The notes below the pieces were generated by a model that worked only from the letters and a program-made list of their open reading frames with translations, had not been told where the DNA came from and did not search any database. Below are positions 37,386 to 46,751 of a stretch of 64,000 nt of DNA, piece by piece (within the stretch, counting starts at the first letter, position 1; each line of letters begins with the position of its first letter). Source of the DNA: Deltaproteobacteria bacterium (GTDB lineage Bacteria; Myxococcota_A; Polyangia; Polyangiales; Ga0077539); contig JADJAE010000004.1 in assembly GCA_016704445.1 (NCBI GenBank), positions 124,001 through 188,000 of the forward strand, written 5' to 3'. The position numbers and the translations under genes are program-made.

Positions 37386-39308
37386 ATGTGGACGCGATCG
37401 GCGCTCGGCGCGTTCGCCCTTTGCTTCACCCTCGCGCCCTCCGTGGCGCGGGCGCAGACCGTGGGGACCGACACCTCCGTCGACGCCCAGACCTGGTGGC
37501 CCGCCGCGGGGCCCACGGACCACCTCGCGCTGCGCAGCGCGATGGTCTCCCCCTCCGGCGCCGTAGGCTTCGGGCTGCTGGCCCACGCGATGCGCCAGCC
37601 CCTCACGCTTACACCCGTCAGTAATCCATCGGACCGCCGGGCCGCGGTCGACTACGCCATCACCACGGACTTCCTCTGGTCCGTCGGCATCCTCCGGCGC
37701 TTCCAGATCTCCGCGGCGATCCCTGTGGTGCTGGCGCAGTCCGGCGACGGCTCTCGCGCGGTCAACCCCTCAGGCGGGGCGGCGCTCGGCGACACGGCCC
37801 TGCGCGACCTGCGCTTCGAGGTCTCCTGGGCCATCGTGCAGCGCGAGCGCATCGCCGACGCCCGGGGCTTCGGGCTCCGGCTCGATCTCGGCGCGGCCAT
37901 CCCCTTCGGCGACGACAAGGGCTTCAACGGCAGCGGCGGCCCGACCTTCGCTCCGATGGCCGTCATCGACTATCGCACCCGGCTGCTGTCCGTGACCGCC
38001 AACGCCGGCGCCCGGCTGCGCTCCACCTCCGCCATCGCCGACCTCGCGGTGGGCAGCGTCGGGGTGGTCGGCGTCGGCTTCGCGGTGCGCCCCGTGGCGC
38101 GCCTAGGGATCAGCGCGGAGTACCTCACCACGGTGCCGCTGGTGACCCGCGACGGGTACAGCACCACCGTCACCCAGGAGCTCTTCGCCGGGCTGCGCTA
38201 CGCCACCGACGAGGCCGGGGACATCGAGCTCATCGCGGGCGGCGCCGCGCCGTTGACCAGCGCGCCGCTAGTCCCAGCCTGGCGCGCCGTGGTGGGGGTC
38301 TCGTACGCGCCGCGGGGCAACGACACCGACCGCGACGGCATCGTCGACGCGGACGACCGCTGCCGCACGCAGCCGGAGGACCGCGACGACTTCGAGGACG
38401 ACGACGGCTGCCCCGACCCGGACAACGACCAGGACGGGGTGCTCGACGGGAGCGACCGCTGCCGGGACGAGCCCGAGGACGTGGACAACCACGAGGACGC
38501 CGACGGCTGCCCCGACCCGGACAACGACAACGACGAGGTGCTCGACGTCGACGACCAGTGCGTCGACGTGGCGGCGGGCGACCACCCCGACGCCGAGCGC
38601 GCGGGATGCCCCGTCCCCGACACGGACAACGACGGCGTGCTCGACCCGGACGACCGCTGCGTGGACGTGGCCCGCGGCGAGCGGCCCGACCCCGACCGCG
38701 CTGGCTGCCCGCTGCCCGACGCCGACCGCGACGGCGTGGCCGACGCTGCCGACCTGTGCGCCGACGTCCCCGCTGGAGCGGTGGCCGATCGCTTCCGCGC
38801 AGGGTGCCCCGACACGGACCCCGACCGTGACGGAGTGCTGGGCGCGGCGGACCGATGTGCCGACCAGCCGGAGACCATCAACGGCGTCGAGGACGCCGAC
38901 GGCTGCCCCGACGCCGGCCCCGAGCGCGTGACCTGGGACCCCACCGGCGAGACCCTCCGCTTCGCCGTTCGGGTGGCCGTGGCGCCTCGCGCGCAGACCG
39001 TCTCCCCCGCCGCCCGCGCGCTGCTCCAGCAGGCCGCCCAGCGCATTCGCGCCCGTGGTGGCGAAGTCTCCCGGGTGCTCGTCGACGTGACGCCGGGCGT
39101 CGGTCCGGCCGCGCAGATCGAGGCCGTGCGCCAGGCGCAGGTCATCGCCGACGTGCTCATCGGCGAGCGCGTCCCCCAGCGGTTCGTGCTGCCCCGCGTG
39201 GCGCCTCGCCAGGCTCCCCGCCCCGGGGCGCCGCGGGTCGTCGTCCCGGCGCTCCTCCCGGGGAGCGTCACGATCCACATCGAGACCCGCGCCCCCGTCG
39301 CGCGCTGA
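37386..39308 (+). CDS. Outer-membrane protein with thrombospondin type 3 repeats
   Basis: About 640 residues. Signal peptide (MWTRSALGAFALCFTLAPSV), then a ~280-residue β-rich region with alternating hydrophobic strands like a porin barrel, then a Ca-binding TSP3 region with at least six D-x-D-x-D-G repeats (DTDRDGIVDADDRC and relatives, each with a Cys). The C-terminal ~110 residues resemble an OmpA-type domain by position, but lack clear peptidoglycan-binding residues. Starts at 37338 (GTG), 37359 and 37386 are all in frame; the last gives a clean signal peptide. Such proteins are common in myxobacteria and bridge the outer membrane and matrix. Confidence 0.8.
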   Translation: MWTRSALGAFALCFTLAPSVARAQTVGTDTSVDAQTWWPAAGPTDHLALRSAMVSPSGAVGFGLLAHAMRQPLTLTPVSNPSDRRAAVDYAITTDFLWSVGILRRFQISAAIPVVLAQSGDGSRAVNPSGGAALGDTALRDLRFEVSWAIVQRERIADARGFGLRLDLGAAIPFGDDKGFNGSGGPTFAPMAVIDYRTRLLSVTANAGARLRSTSAIADLAVGSVGVVGVGFAVRPVARLGISAEYLTTVPLVTRDGYSTTVTQELFAGLRYATDEAGDIELIAGGAAPLTSAPLVPAWRAVVGVSYAPRGNDTDRDGIVDADDRCRTQPEDRDDFEDDDGCPDPDNDQDGVLDGSDRCRDEPEDVDNHEDADGCPDPDNDNDEVLDVDDQCVDVAAGDHPDAERAGCPVPDTDNDGVLDPDDRCVDVARGERPDPDRAGCPLPDADRDGVADAADLCADVPAGAVADRFRAGCPDTDPDRDGVLGAADRCADQPETINGVEDADGCPDAGPERVTWDPTGETLRFAVRVAVAPRAQTVSPAARALLQQAAQRIRARGGEVSRVLVDVTPGVGPAAQIEAVRQAQVIADVLIGERVPQRFVLPRVAPRQAPRPGAPRVVVPALLPGSVTIHIETRAPVAR

Positions 39309-39380
39309 TCCAACGCCCGCGCGCGGTGGCCAAGGGCTCCGCGCTGTGCGTATCCTCGCGACCGCTCACCAGCACCCCCC

Positions 39381-41132
39381 ATGCAGAACCTCTCCCGCTC
39401 GTTGAAGGTCGGCGCGCTGCTGGTGGCCGCCGTCATCGCCTCCTTCGTCCTCTGGCGCACCCTCTTCAAGGGGCAGGGCACCGGCGACGGCTACCGGCTC
39501 TACGCGATGTTCGACGACGCGGCGGGCCTCGTGCCCCGATCGCGGGTGGTCACCGCCGGCATCGCCATCGGGGAGATCGAGCGCATCCAGCTGGAGAACG
39601 GCCGCGCCCGGGTGACCATCCGGGTGCAGGGCGACATCCCGGTGTACCGCAACGCCACCATCGCGCGGCGGGCGGTGTCGATCCTCGGGGAGTTCGTGCT
39701 GGTGGTGGCGCCGGGCAACGCGACCACTCCCCGGCTGCGCTCCGGCGACCGGATCAACACGGTCTTCGAGGGCACCAACACCGACGATATTCTGAACAAC
39801 GTCGCGGCCATCACCCGCGACGTCGGCCGGGTGACCGAGCGGCTCGCCGCGTCCATTGGCACCGAGACCGGCCAGCGGGAGATCGCGGAGACCATCCGCA
39901 ACGTGAGCGAGCTCACCGCGGCGATCAACCGCACGGTGCAGCAGAACGCCGACGTGGTGACGCACACCCTGGCCTCGGTCGACCGCATCACCACGCAGGG
40001 CGGCCCCGAGATCCAGGCGATGCTGTCCAACCTCCGGGTGTCGACCGATCGCCTCGCGCAGATTCTCGGCCGCGACCAGCCGCAGGACCAGAACACCGTC
40101 ACCGAGACCCAGGAGGCCATTCGCAACATCGCCTCGGCCTCGCGCGAGCTGCGGCAGACCCTGGAGCACCTCAACTCCACCACCGGCGCCGTCGATCGGG
40201 GCGAGGGGAGCCTCGGCCGCCTCGTGCGCGACGAGACCCTCATCGACGAGGTGCAGGGCACCGTGCAGTCGATCAACGACTTCGTGGGCCCCATCGCGCG
40301 GCTTCAGACCATCGTCGGGCTGCGCAGCGAGTACAGCTTCATCTCCAACACCCTGCGCAGCACCGTCGAGGTGCGGCTCCAGCCGCGCGAGGACAAGTAC
40401 TACCTGCTGGAGTTCATCGACGACCCGCGCGGCTTCACCCGCAACATCAGCACGGTCACCGACACCACCGACCCGACGATGACCGCGCACGTCCGCAGCA
40501 GCCAGCGGGTCACCACCGACGCCTTCCGCTTCAGCCTGATGTTCGCCCGGCGTCTCGGGCCCGCGACCTTCCGCTTCGGCATCAAGGAGTCGAGCGGAGG
40601 GCTCGGGCTCGACCTGCACCTCCTCGACAACGCCCTCGAGGTGCGCACCGACGTCTTCGCCTTCGGGGAGAACACCTACCCCAGGCTCCGCATCGCCGCG
40701 GCGATCAACGTGCTCCAGCGCGCCTGGATCATCGGCGGCGTGGACGACGTCTTCAACGGTGACCGCTTCGACTACTTCCTCGGCGCCCAGCTCCGCTTCA
40801 ACGACGAGGACCTCAAGTCGATCCTGCCCTTCGCGGGCGGGCTCGCCGGCGGCGGAGCAGCGCGAGCGCCCCGAGGCCCAGCGCCCACCAGCGACTGCCC
40901 GCAGGGGTCGATCCGGCCGCGCGGCAGCCGCAGCCCTCCGCGGGCTGCTCGTAGAGCACCTCTCCGCCGTCGCCCTCGACCGCGCCCGCGTCGTCGGCTG
41001 CGCCGCCGGAGTCCCGCGCCGTCCCGCTGTCGACCCTCGCGGTGCCCGAGTCCCGGGTCGAGAGCGGGTCGTAGGCCTCGCCGACCAGCCGGAGCATCAC
41101 AGTCGGAACCGACGGCGACGAGGTGGCGATGA
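39381..41132 (+). CDS. MCE/MlaD-family lipid-binding protein, 3' end uncertain
   Basis: A periplasmic protein anchored by one N-terminal helix (VGALLVAAVIASFVLW), with an MCE domain (residues about 35-115: LVPRSRVVTAGIAIGEIERI, then RRAVSILGEFVLVV) and a long helical region. Such proteins carry phospholipids between membranes. A C-terminal β-rich region follows (FRLSLMFARRLGP-like, then LRFNDEDLKSILPF). The convincing protein ends at about 40865; the frame runs on to 41132 only through sequence antisense to the next gene, which is probably not real protein. A lost stop or a small deletion near 40840-40870 is likely. Confidence 0.82.
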   Translation: MQNLSRSLKVGALLVAAVIASFVLWRTLFKGQGTGDGYRLYAMFDDAAGLVPRSRVVTAGIAIGEIERIQLENGRARVTIRVQGDIPVYRNATIARRAVSILGEFVLVVAPGNATTPRLRSGDRINTVFEGTNTDDILNNVAAITRDVGRVTERLAASIGTETGQREIAETIRNVSELTAAINRTVQQNADVVTHTLASVDRITTQGGPEIQAMLSNLRVSTDRLAQILGRDQPQDQNTVTETQEAIRNIASASRELRQTLEHLNSTTGAVDRGEGSLGRLVRDETLIDEVQGTVQSINDFVGPIARLQTIVGLRSEYSFISNTLRSTVEVRLQPREDKYYLLEFIDDPRGFTRNISTVTDTTDPTMTAHVRSSQRVTTDAFRFSLMFARRLGPATFRFGIKESSGGLGLDLHLLDNALEVRTDVFAFGENTYPRLRIAAAINVLQRAWIIGGVDDVFNGDRFDYFLGAQLRFNDEDLKSILPFAGGLAGGGAARAPRGPAPTSDCPQGSIRPRGSRSPPRAARRAPLRRRPRPRPRRRLRRRSPAPSRCRPSRCPSPGSRAGRRPRRPAGASQSEPTATRWR

Positions 41133-42243
41133 GGAAGTCGGACTCGTAGGCGCCCTCGCGCGTGGGCGTGAAGCGCACCGAGAGCGGACGGTTGGCGCCG
41201 CCGTTGACGCAGAGCGGGTCGGTGGCGACCTCGAAGGCGGGCTCCGTCGGAGCGGTGGGGGTGAAGAGCACCGTGGCCCGCCCGGGGTTGCTCAGGGTGA
41301 TGACCTCGCGGCCCTGGCGACCGAGCTGGATGCGCCCGAGGTCGACCCGGTACTCGGGCATGGTCGCGGCGCCGGGGAGCGTCAGCCGGATGCTCCGATC
41401 GACGGACATCTGCTGCTCCATCGAGCTCGCGAAGGGCACGGAGCCGTTGAACAGCGTGGTTCGGGTCGCCGGGCAGATGGAGCAGAGGCGGGCCTCGACC
41501 TCGACACGCAGGCGGAAGGAGCCGACGTAGCGGAGCGTGCCGTTCCAGCGGGCGGGGAGGTTCATGTCCCCGTTGGCGGTGGTGGCGACCTGGGCCTCGG
41601 GCATGGTGGCGGTCATGGCGCTCATCGCCTGCGGGAAGGAGATCTCGCGGGTGCGCACCGTGGTGGTCAGGTCATAACTTCCGCGCAGCCAGTAATGGAC
41701 GTTGCCCACCACCGGGGCCATGACGTCGCCCTCGCGCAGCAGGCGTTCGCTGGCGGTCACCCGCACCGCCGTCTCGTCGCCGGTCCACGCCCACGGGGTG
41801 TACATCGAGGTGCCGCGCTCGCTGCGGTCGGCCATGCCCACCCAGGCGTCGATCGGCACCGGGATCGCGAGGCCGAACAGGCGGAGCGTCGCCTGGAGGC
41901 GCAGCCCGTACTGCACCGTGAGGCGCCCGCCGTTGGGAGTACCCACGGCGGTCACGCGCATGATCGGCGGCCAGCGGGTGCGCAGCTCGCCCGGCATCGA
42001 CCAGTTGTAGTCACCCTGGAGCAGCAGGTTGTAGTTCAGGCCAAAGTTCGTCGCCCCGAGCGTGCCTCGGAAGCCCGGGCCGAAGTCCACCTCGCCGTTG
42101 TTCTGGAAGAGCACCGGCGTCGCCGCGGCCCGCACCGCGCACACCGGGTCGTCGGCCAGGGCCGTGACAGGATATGACCAGAGTCCGGCGCCGAAGGAGG
42201 CCAGACACACCACGGCCCGAGTCGATGGGAAGCGCGCGCTCAT
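40813..42243 (-). CDS. Secreted ASH-domain protein with MYXO-CTERM anchor
   Basis: About 476 residues. A signal peptide ends near the ALA site at residue 30. A large β-rich region follows, then an Ig-like ASPM-SPD2-Hydin-type domain (LGRIQLGRQGREVITLSNPG, then SVRFTPTREGAYESDF), an Asp/Ser/Gly linker, and a MYXO-CTERM tail (GCGC, hydrophobic helix, RRRR). The frame continues 9 residues past the Arg cluster to 40813, antisense to the MCE gene; its natural stop may be missing. ATG at 42243 is preferred to GTG at 42261. Surface-attached, function unknown. Divergent from the exonuclease gene. Confidence 0.8.
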   Translation of the reverse strand: MSARFPSTRAVVCLASFGAGLWSYPVTALADDPVCAVRAAATPVLFQNNGEVDFGPGFRGTLGATNFGLNYNLLLQGDYNWSMPGELRTRWPPIMRVTAVGTPNGGRLTVQYGLRLQATLRLFGLAIPVPIDAWVGMADRSERGTSMYTPWAWTGDETAVRVTASERLLREGDVMAPVVGNVHYWLRGSYDLTTTVRTREISFPQAMSAMTATMPEAQVATTANGDMNLPARWNGTLRYVGSFRLRVEVEARLCSICPATRTTLFNGSVPFASSMEQQMSVDRSIRLTLPGAATMPEYRVDLGRIQLGRQGREVITLSNPGRATVLFTPTAPTEPAFEVATDPLCVNGGANRPLSVRFTPTREGAYESDFLIATSSPSVPTVMLRLVGEAYDPLSTRDSGTARVDSGTARDSGGAADDAGAVEGDGGEVLYEQPAEGCGCRAAGSTPAGSRWWALGLGALALLRRRRARPRRAGST

Positions 42244-42296
42244 CGTGGGAGACTCTATCACGACGGCCCCACCTGACGGCCCTCGCGCACCGACCC

Positions 42297-43126
42297 GTGA
42301 CTGACGCCGATCTGTCCGCCTCCCCGCCGCCCGAAGCCCCCTGGACGCTGCCCTTCGCGCAGTGCCCCTTCGCGCTGCTCGACTGCGAGATGACCGGCCT
42401 CGATCCCGAGCGGGACGCCCTGCTGGAGGTCGCCGTCGCTCGCGTCGTCGGCGGCGCGGTGGTCGAGCTCTTCTCCTCCCTGGTGCACACCGAGGCTCCC
42501 ATCGCCTCGGCCGCGGCTGCCCTCCACGGCATCGACGCCGCCGCGCTCTCCGGGGCTCCTTCTTTCGCCGAGGTCGCGCCCCGGCTCGCGGCGATGCTCG
42601 ACGGGGCGGTTCCGGTGATGCACGGGGTCGAGCTCGACGTGTGCTTCCTCGACCGGGCCTTCGCCGCCGCCGGATCGCCCCGCCGCGTGGGCCCGGCGCT
42701 CGACACCCTCCGCCTCGCCCGCCGCGCGCTTCACTCCCGGCAGTACAACCTCACCTCGCTCTGCACCTCGCTGGGCTTCGCTCCGGTGCGGTGGCACCGC
42801 GCGGCCGAGGATGTGAAGGCGCTTCACCCTCTCTTCAACCGCCTCTGCGCGGCGCTCGATCCGGTCGACGCCATGGACCTCTGGCAGGTGCGCGCCGCCG
42901 ACGGGAGCCGGTGCAGGTGCGCGCCGGCATCGAGCGGGCGCTGGCCGCGGCGGCGGGCTCCCCGAGGCCCATCCGGCTGATCGTGCGCACCCCGGGGCAC
43001 GCGGAGCGGGAGATGCGGGTGAGGGTGCTCTGGTTTCGATCGCCGCACGTGGGGCTCGCGGCGGCGGGGCAGGGGGTGGTCCCGGCGATACTCCGGGCCG
43101 ACCGGGTGCTCCGCGTGCCCGGCTGA
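42297..43126 (+). CDS. DEDDh 3'-5' exonuclease (DnaQ-like) with C-terminal domain, frameshifted
   Basis: The exonuclease domain is clear: Exo I LLDCEMTGLD, Exo II HGVELDVCFLDRAF, and Exo III HRAAEDVKAL with the general-base His. It begins at GTG 42297 and stays in frame to about 42905. A one-base break follows after VRAADGSR; the next ~70 residues (VQVRAGIERALAAAAG, then IRLIVRTPGHAEREMRV) continue in another frame to 43126. The C-terminal piece resembles a small β domain seen behind DnaQ-like or WYL-type proteins. Too short and without polymerase genes nearby to be the Pol III epsilon subunit with certainty; a repair or RNA-trimming role is possible. Confidence 0.85.
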
Positions 43127-43211
43127 GCCGCTCGGCGACCGTCCCCGACCGCTCGCCCGCGTTCGGGTGCCCGGGAGGGCCCCGGCGGGTATGGTCGGTC
43201 CCGTACCTTCG

Positions 43212-44276
43212 ATGAGAGAGCCGACCCTCGACCTCGTGGCGCTGATTCGCGACACCCTCCGCGAGGCGATGCGCTCGTGGCGGCTGCCCGCGACGCTGGT
43301 GCTGGGCATCGGCTTCGGGGTGCTGGAGGCCGAGGCCACGCAGCGCGACGTCGCCCTCCTCTTCGGCCCCTTCGCCGCGCTCTACACCCTCCTCCTCGGT
43401 CCGCTCCCCTGGCGCGCGCTGCTGCCGCTGGAGGAGGACGGCCGCCGCGGGGAGAAGCTCGTCCGCGCCCTCTTCGCCCTCGCGGTAGCGACCGCGCTCT
43501 TCTCTGGGCTGGTCACCCTCTACCGGGGCTTCGCGGGGGCGGTGCACATCTACCGGGTCTACGCGATGGGGCAGCCGAGGGAGGTGCTCGTGGCCTGGCT
43601 GCTCTTCCTCATCGGGGGCTGGGGCCTCGCGAGGGACATCCAGCTCGAGCAGCGCCTCGACCGCACCCTCGGGTCGCACCAGCGCCTCGCCGCGCAGCTC
43701 GCCGCCGCGCAGCTCGACGCCCTTCGCGCAGACCTCGACCCGCACTTCCTCTTCAACGCGCTCAACGCCATCGCGAGCCAGTGCGCGAGCGACCCGGTCG
43801 CCGCGGAGGACAACATCGTGCGCCTCTCGACGCTGCTGCGGGCGGTGCTCGACACCCGGCAGCTCGCCCTGCACCCGCTCGACGACGAGCTCGCGCTGGC
43901 GCGGGACTACACCGGGCTGCTTCAGGCGCGGTACCCCTCGATGCGGGTGTCCATCGAGCGCGACGACGACCTCGCGGCGGTGGACGTCCCGCCGCTGGTG
44001 CTGCAGCCGCTGCTGGAGAACGCCGTGCGCCACGGGCGGGTGAGCGACGGGACCATCACGGTGACGGCGCGCTCTCAGGACGACGACCTGGTGCTCACGG
44101 TGCGCAGCCCCGGGGCCTTCGACGGCCCGCGGGCGGGCGGCCTGGGCCTCGACCTGGTGACCCGGCGCGTGGCGCTGGCGTGGGGCGAGCGGGGGAATTT
44201 CTCCATCGTCGCAGAGGCGGCGATGACGGTGGCGACGGTGACCGCGCGCGGGGTGCTGCGCGTCGGTGGGAGGTAA
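43212..44276 (+). CDS. LytS-type sensor histidine kinase
   Basis: A 354-residue kinase with four or more N-terminal membrane helices (about residues 20-135) and a cytoplasmic His_kinase domain of the LytS/YehU class: H-box LDPHFLFNALNAIA (His near 178), N-box LLENAVRHG, and Gly-rich GGLGLDLV. Another in-frame ATG is at 43191. It lies 7 bp upstream of a LytTR regulator gene with which it forms a two-component pair. No periplasmic sensor domain is evident, so the signal is probably read within the membrane. Confidence 0.92.
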   Translation: MREPTLDLVALIRDTLREAMRSWRLPATLVLGIGFGVLEAEATQRDVALLFGPFAALYTLLLGPLPWRALLPLEEDGRRGEKLVRALFALAVATALFSGLVTLYRGFAGAVHIYRVYAMGQPREVLVAWLLFLIGGWGLARDIQLEQRLDRTLGSHQRLAAQLAAAQLDALRADLDPHFLFNALNAIASQCASDPVAAEDNIVRLSTLLRAVLDTRQLALHPLDDELALARDYTGLLQARYPSMRVSIERDDDLAAVDVPPLVLQPLLENAVRHGRVSDGTITVTARSQDDDLVLTVRSPGAFDGPRAGGLGLDLVTRRVALAWGERGNFSIVAEAAMTVATVTARGVLRVGGR

Positions 44277-44283
44277 CGGACCA

Positions 44284-45039
44284 ATGACGGCACGCGCGGT
44301 GATCATCGACGACGAGCTGCCCGCGAGGCAGCGCCTGGGACGCCTCATCCGGGAGGGCCTCGGCGAGAGGGTGACGGTGGTGGGCGAGGCGAGCGACGGC
44401 GAGGCGGGGCTCGCGCTCATCGAGCAGGAGGGCCCCGACCTGGCCTTCGTCGACGTGCAGATGCCCGGCATGGACGGCATCGCGATGGTGACGCACATCC
44501 TCGCCCCGGCGCCCTACGTGATCTTCACGACCGCGCATGACCGGTACGCCCTCAACGCCTTCGACGCGGGCGCCATCGACTACCTGCTCAAGCCCTTCGA
44601 CGCCGCCCGGCTGGCCCGCGCCGTGGCCCGCGCCGAGTCGCTCGGGATGCGAGCCCGCGCCGAGGAGGTGCTGGCTCCGCTCCGCTCGCCGGTGAGCGCG
44701 CCGCGCCCGCTCGCCGACCGGCTGCCGGTGAGCGTGTCGGGACGCACGCTGCTGGTGCCGGTGGCGGAGATCTCGCACTGCGTCGTCGAGCACGAGCTGG
44801 TGACGGTGCACACGCTCAAGGGCAGCCACACCACGGACTACACCCTCGCGGCGCTGGAGGCGCGGCTCGACACGACGCGCTTCTTCCGCGCGCACAGGGC
44901 GCTGCTGGTGAACCTCGACCACGTCGCGGTCATCGACGACATGGCCGGGGGAAGGGCGGTGCTGGTCACGCACGCAGGAGAGCGACTGGTGGTGTCGCGG
45001 CAGTCCTCGCGGAGGCTGAGGCAGCTACTGCAGGTCTGA
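44284..45039 (+). CDS. LytTR-family response regulator
   Basis: A 251-residue regulator. The receiver has IIDDELPAR, phospho-acceptor Asp57 in FVDVQMPG, and the YLLKPFD Lys. The C-terminal LytTR DNA-binding domain shows ISHCVVEHELVTVHT and FFRAHRALLVNLDHV. GGAGG lies 10 bases before ATG 44284. Partner of the LytS kinase upstream. Targets may include genes near direct repeats, none of which I could identify. Confidence 0.93.
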   Translation: MTARAVIIDDELPARQRLGRLIREGLGERVTVVGEASDGEAGLALIEQEGPDLAFVDVQMPGMDGIAMVTHILAPAPYVIFTTAHDRYALNAFDAGAIDYLLKPFDAARLARAVARAESLGMRARAEEVLAPLRSPVSAPRPLADRLPVSVSGRTLLVPVAEISHCVVEHELVTVHTLKGSHTTDYTLAALEARLDTTRFFRAHRALLVNLDHVAVIDDMAGGRAVLVTHAGERLVVSRQSSRRLRQLLQV

Positions 45040-45072
45040 CGCGGGGGGGAGGAGAGAGGGAAGGGGAGGAGC

Positions 45073-45468
45073 TCAGGCGCGCGTCGAGTCGTTGGCGGAG
45101 GGCGCCAGGGTGATGCCCTCGGCGGCGAGGCGGGCGAGCACCGCGGCCTCGGCGCGAAGCCAGTCGGCGAAGGGGCTACCGTTGCGGAGCTCGCGGGCCA
45201 GCGCGAGCGCGTGGGCCTCGGCGCGCACGATCGACTCGAACTCCGCGCGGTCGATGGTGCGCACCGGAGCGGCGACCGGAGCGGCGACCGGAGCGGCGAC
45301 CGGAGCGGCGACCGGAGCGGCAACGGACTGCGGGGCCGCGGTGGATGCCTTCTTCGTGGGCTTCTCTGCGGCCGCGGGAGCTGCCTTCTTCGTAGGCTTC
45401 TCGGCGGTCGCGGGGCTCGCCTTCTTCGCTGGCTTGGTGGCGGTCGCGGGGGTGGTCTTCTTGCTCAT
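45073..45468 (-). CDS. Histone-H1-like Lys/Ala/Pro repeat protein with DUF2934-like end
   Basis: A 131-residue protein. The N-terminal half is low complexity, with repeats of the type TKPAKKAS and EKPTKKAA, basic and Ala/Pro-rich like histone H1 tails or AlgP. It is followed by a run of APVA repeats and a helical C-terminal region (AEFESIVRAEAHALALA, then WLRAEAAVLARLA) that resembles DUF2934. It may bind DNA or act as a nucleoid-associated protein, by composition only. No strong ribosome site is visible at ATG 45468. Confidence 0.7.
   Translation of the reverse strand: MSKKTTPATATKPAKKASPATAEKPTKKAAPAAAEKPTKKASTAAPQSVAAPVAAPVAAPVAAPVAAPVRTIDRAEFESIVRAEAHALALARELRNGSPFADWLRAEAAVLARLAAEGITLAPSANDSTRA
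45263..45322. repeat. Five 12-bp tandem repeats
   Basis: The 12-bp unit ACCGGAGCGGCG occurs five times in a row (the last copy differs at its final base). On the minus strand it codes the Ala-Pro-Val-Ala run of the DUF2934-like protein. In-frame length variation is expected. Confidence 0.9.
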
Positions 45469-45656
45469 GGGGTGGACTCTGATTTCTCTCTTGCGCGCGG
45501 GGCGCCGCACCCTTCGCTGGAGGGGTGAAGTCGTCGCCCGCGCCCGGAGGAGGGAGGTAAAACCACGAGGGCGCGATCCCGTCAAAGGTCGGAGCGCCGC
45601 GAACGATCGCCCCGTTGCGACATCCACCGACTCGCTGCGACCATCGGGAACCACCG

Positions 45657-46751
45657 ATGCCCTCCCTCGTCGCCTCTCCGCCTCGCGCCCTCTTCGCCCT
45701 GCTGGCCCTCTCGGCCTGCCACTCGCAAACCCAGCCCACCGACGCCGCCGCCCTCACCGTCGACGTGCCGTCGGCCCCGCTCGATGCCTCCCACGATGTC
45801 CCGGTCGATGTCCCGGTCGACGTGCCCGTCGCGACCTGCGGAGCGTCGAGCCCCGCGGCGGTCGCGGCCTGCGTCCGTGAGGCCGACCTCATGCGCGACC
45901 TCACGCAGATCGCCACGCCGAGGCCTCCCGCGAGCGCCCACCACGACGCGGTGCGCGACCTGTGCGCCGAGCGCTTCGCCGCGCTGGGCTACACCGTGGA
46001 GCGCTTCGACTACGGGACGGGGGTGAACGTCCTCGGGGTGAAGCCCGGCGTCGACGCGTCGGCCCCGCGCGTGATCGTCTCGGCCCACTACGACCACGTC
46101 TCCGCGTGCCCCGGGGCGGACGACAACGGCAGCGGCGTGGCGGGGGTGCTCGAGGCCGCGCGACTGCTCTCGACGGGCCGCTACCAGCGCACGCTGGTCG
46201 TCGCGTGCTGGGACGAGGAGGAGCGAGGGCTCATCGGCTCGCAAGCCTACGCGCGCAGGGCGCAGGCCGCGGGCGAGGCCGTCGCGGTGGCCTACGTGTT
46301 CGAGATGATCGGGTACCGCTCGACGGAGCCGCAGAGCCAGCGGCTTCCGACGGGCCTCAACCTGGTCTTTCCCCGGCAGTCGGCGCAGATCCGAGAGAAC
46401 GACAACCGGGGGGACTTCATCACCCTCATCGCCGACGAGGGCGCCCGCGCTCCGGTCGCGGCCATGGAGCGCGCCGCCGCAGCCCTGTCGCTGCCCTCGA
46501 TCTCGCTCTCGCTCTCGGCGGCGCAGACCCGATCGCCCCTCTACGGCGACCTCCAGCGCTCGGACCACGCGCCCTTCTGGGCCGCCGGGTACCCCGCGAT
46601 CCAGATCACGGACACCGCGGAGTTTCGCAACCCCCGCTACCACTGCCGCAGCGGTCAGGACACCGTCGACTCGATCGTTCCGGGCTTCATGCGGGCGGTG
46701 GTGCAGGCCACGGTCGCCTCCGCCGCGGAGACGCTCGGGCTACTGCCGTGA
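45657..46751 (+). CDS. M28-family metallopeptidase lipoprotein
   Basis: A 364-residue exported zinc aminopeptidase-like protein. The signal ends in lipobox LSAC, followed by a linker with three VDVP repeats from a 12-bp tandem repeat. The M28 metal ligands appear in order: SAHYDH (His/Asp), GADDNGSG (bridging Asp), CWDEEERGLIGS (catalytic Glu pair), an Asp in the SDHAPF segment and a late His. It probably degrades peptides at the outer membrane or outside. ATG at 45657 gives the signal peptide. Its stop overlaps the convergent glucokinase gene by 12 bp. Confidence 0.9.
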   Translation: MPSLVASPPRALFALLALSACHSQTQPTDAAALTVDVPSAPLDASHDVPVDVPVDVPVATCGASSPAAVAACVREADLMRDLTQIATPRPPASAHHDAVRDLCAERFAALGYTVERFDYGTGVNVLGVKPGVDASAPRVIVSAHYDHVSACPGADDNGSGVAGVLEAARLLSTGRYQRTLVVACWDEEERGLIGSQAYARRAQAAGEAVAVAYVFEMIGYRSTEPQSQRLPTGLNLVFPRQSAQIRENDNRGDFITLIADEGARAPVAAMERAAAALSLPSISLSLSAAQTRSPLYGDLQRSDHAPFWAAGYPAIQITDTAEFRNPRYHCRSGQDTVDSIVPGFMRAVVQATVASAAETLGLLP

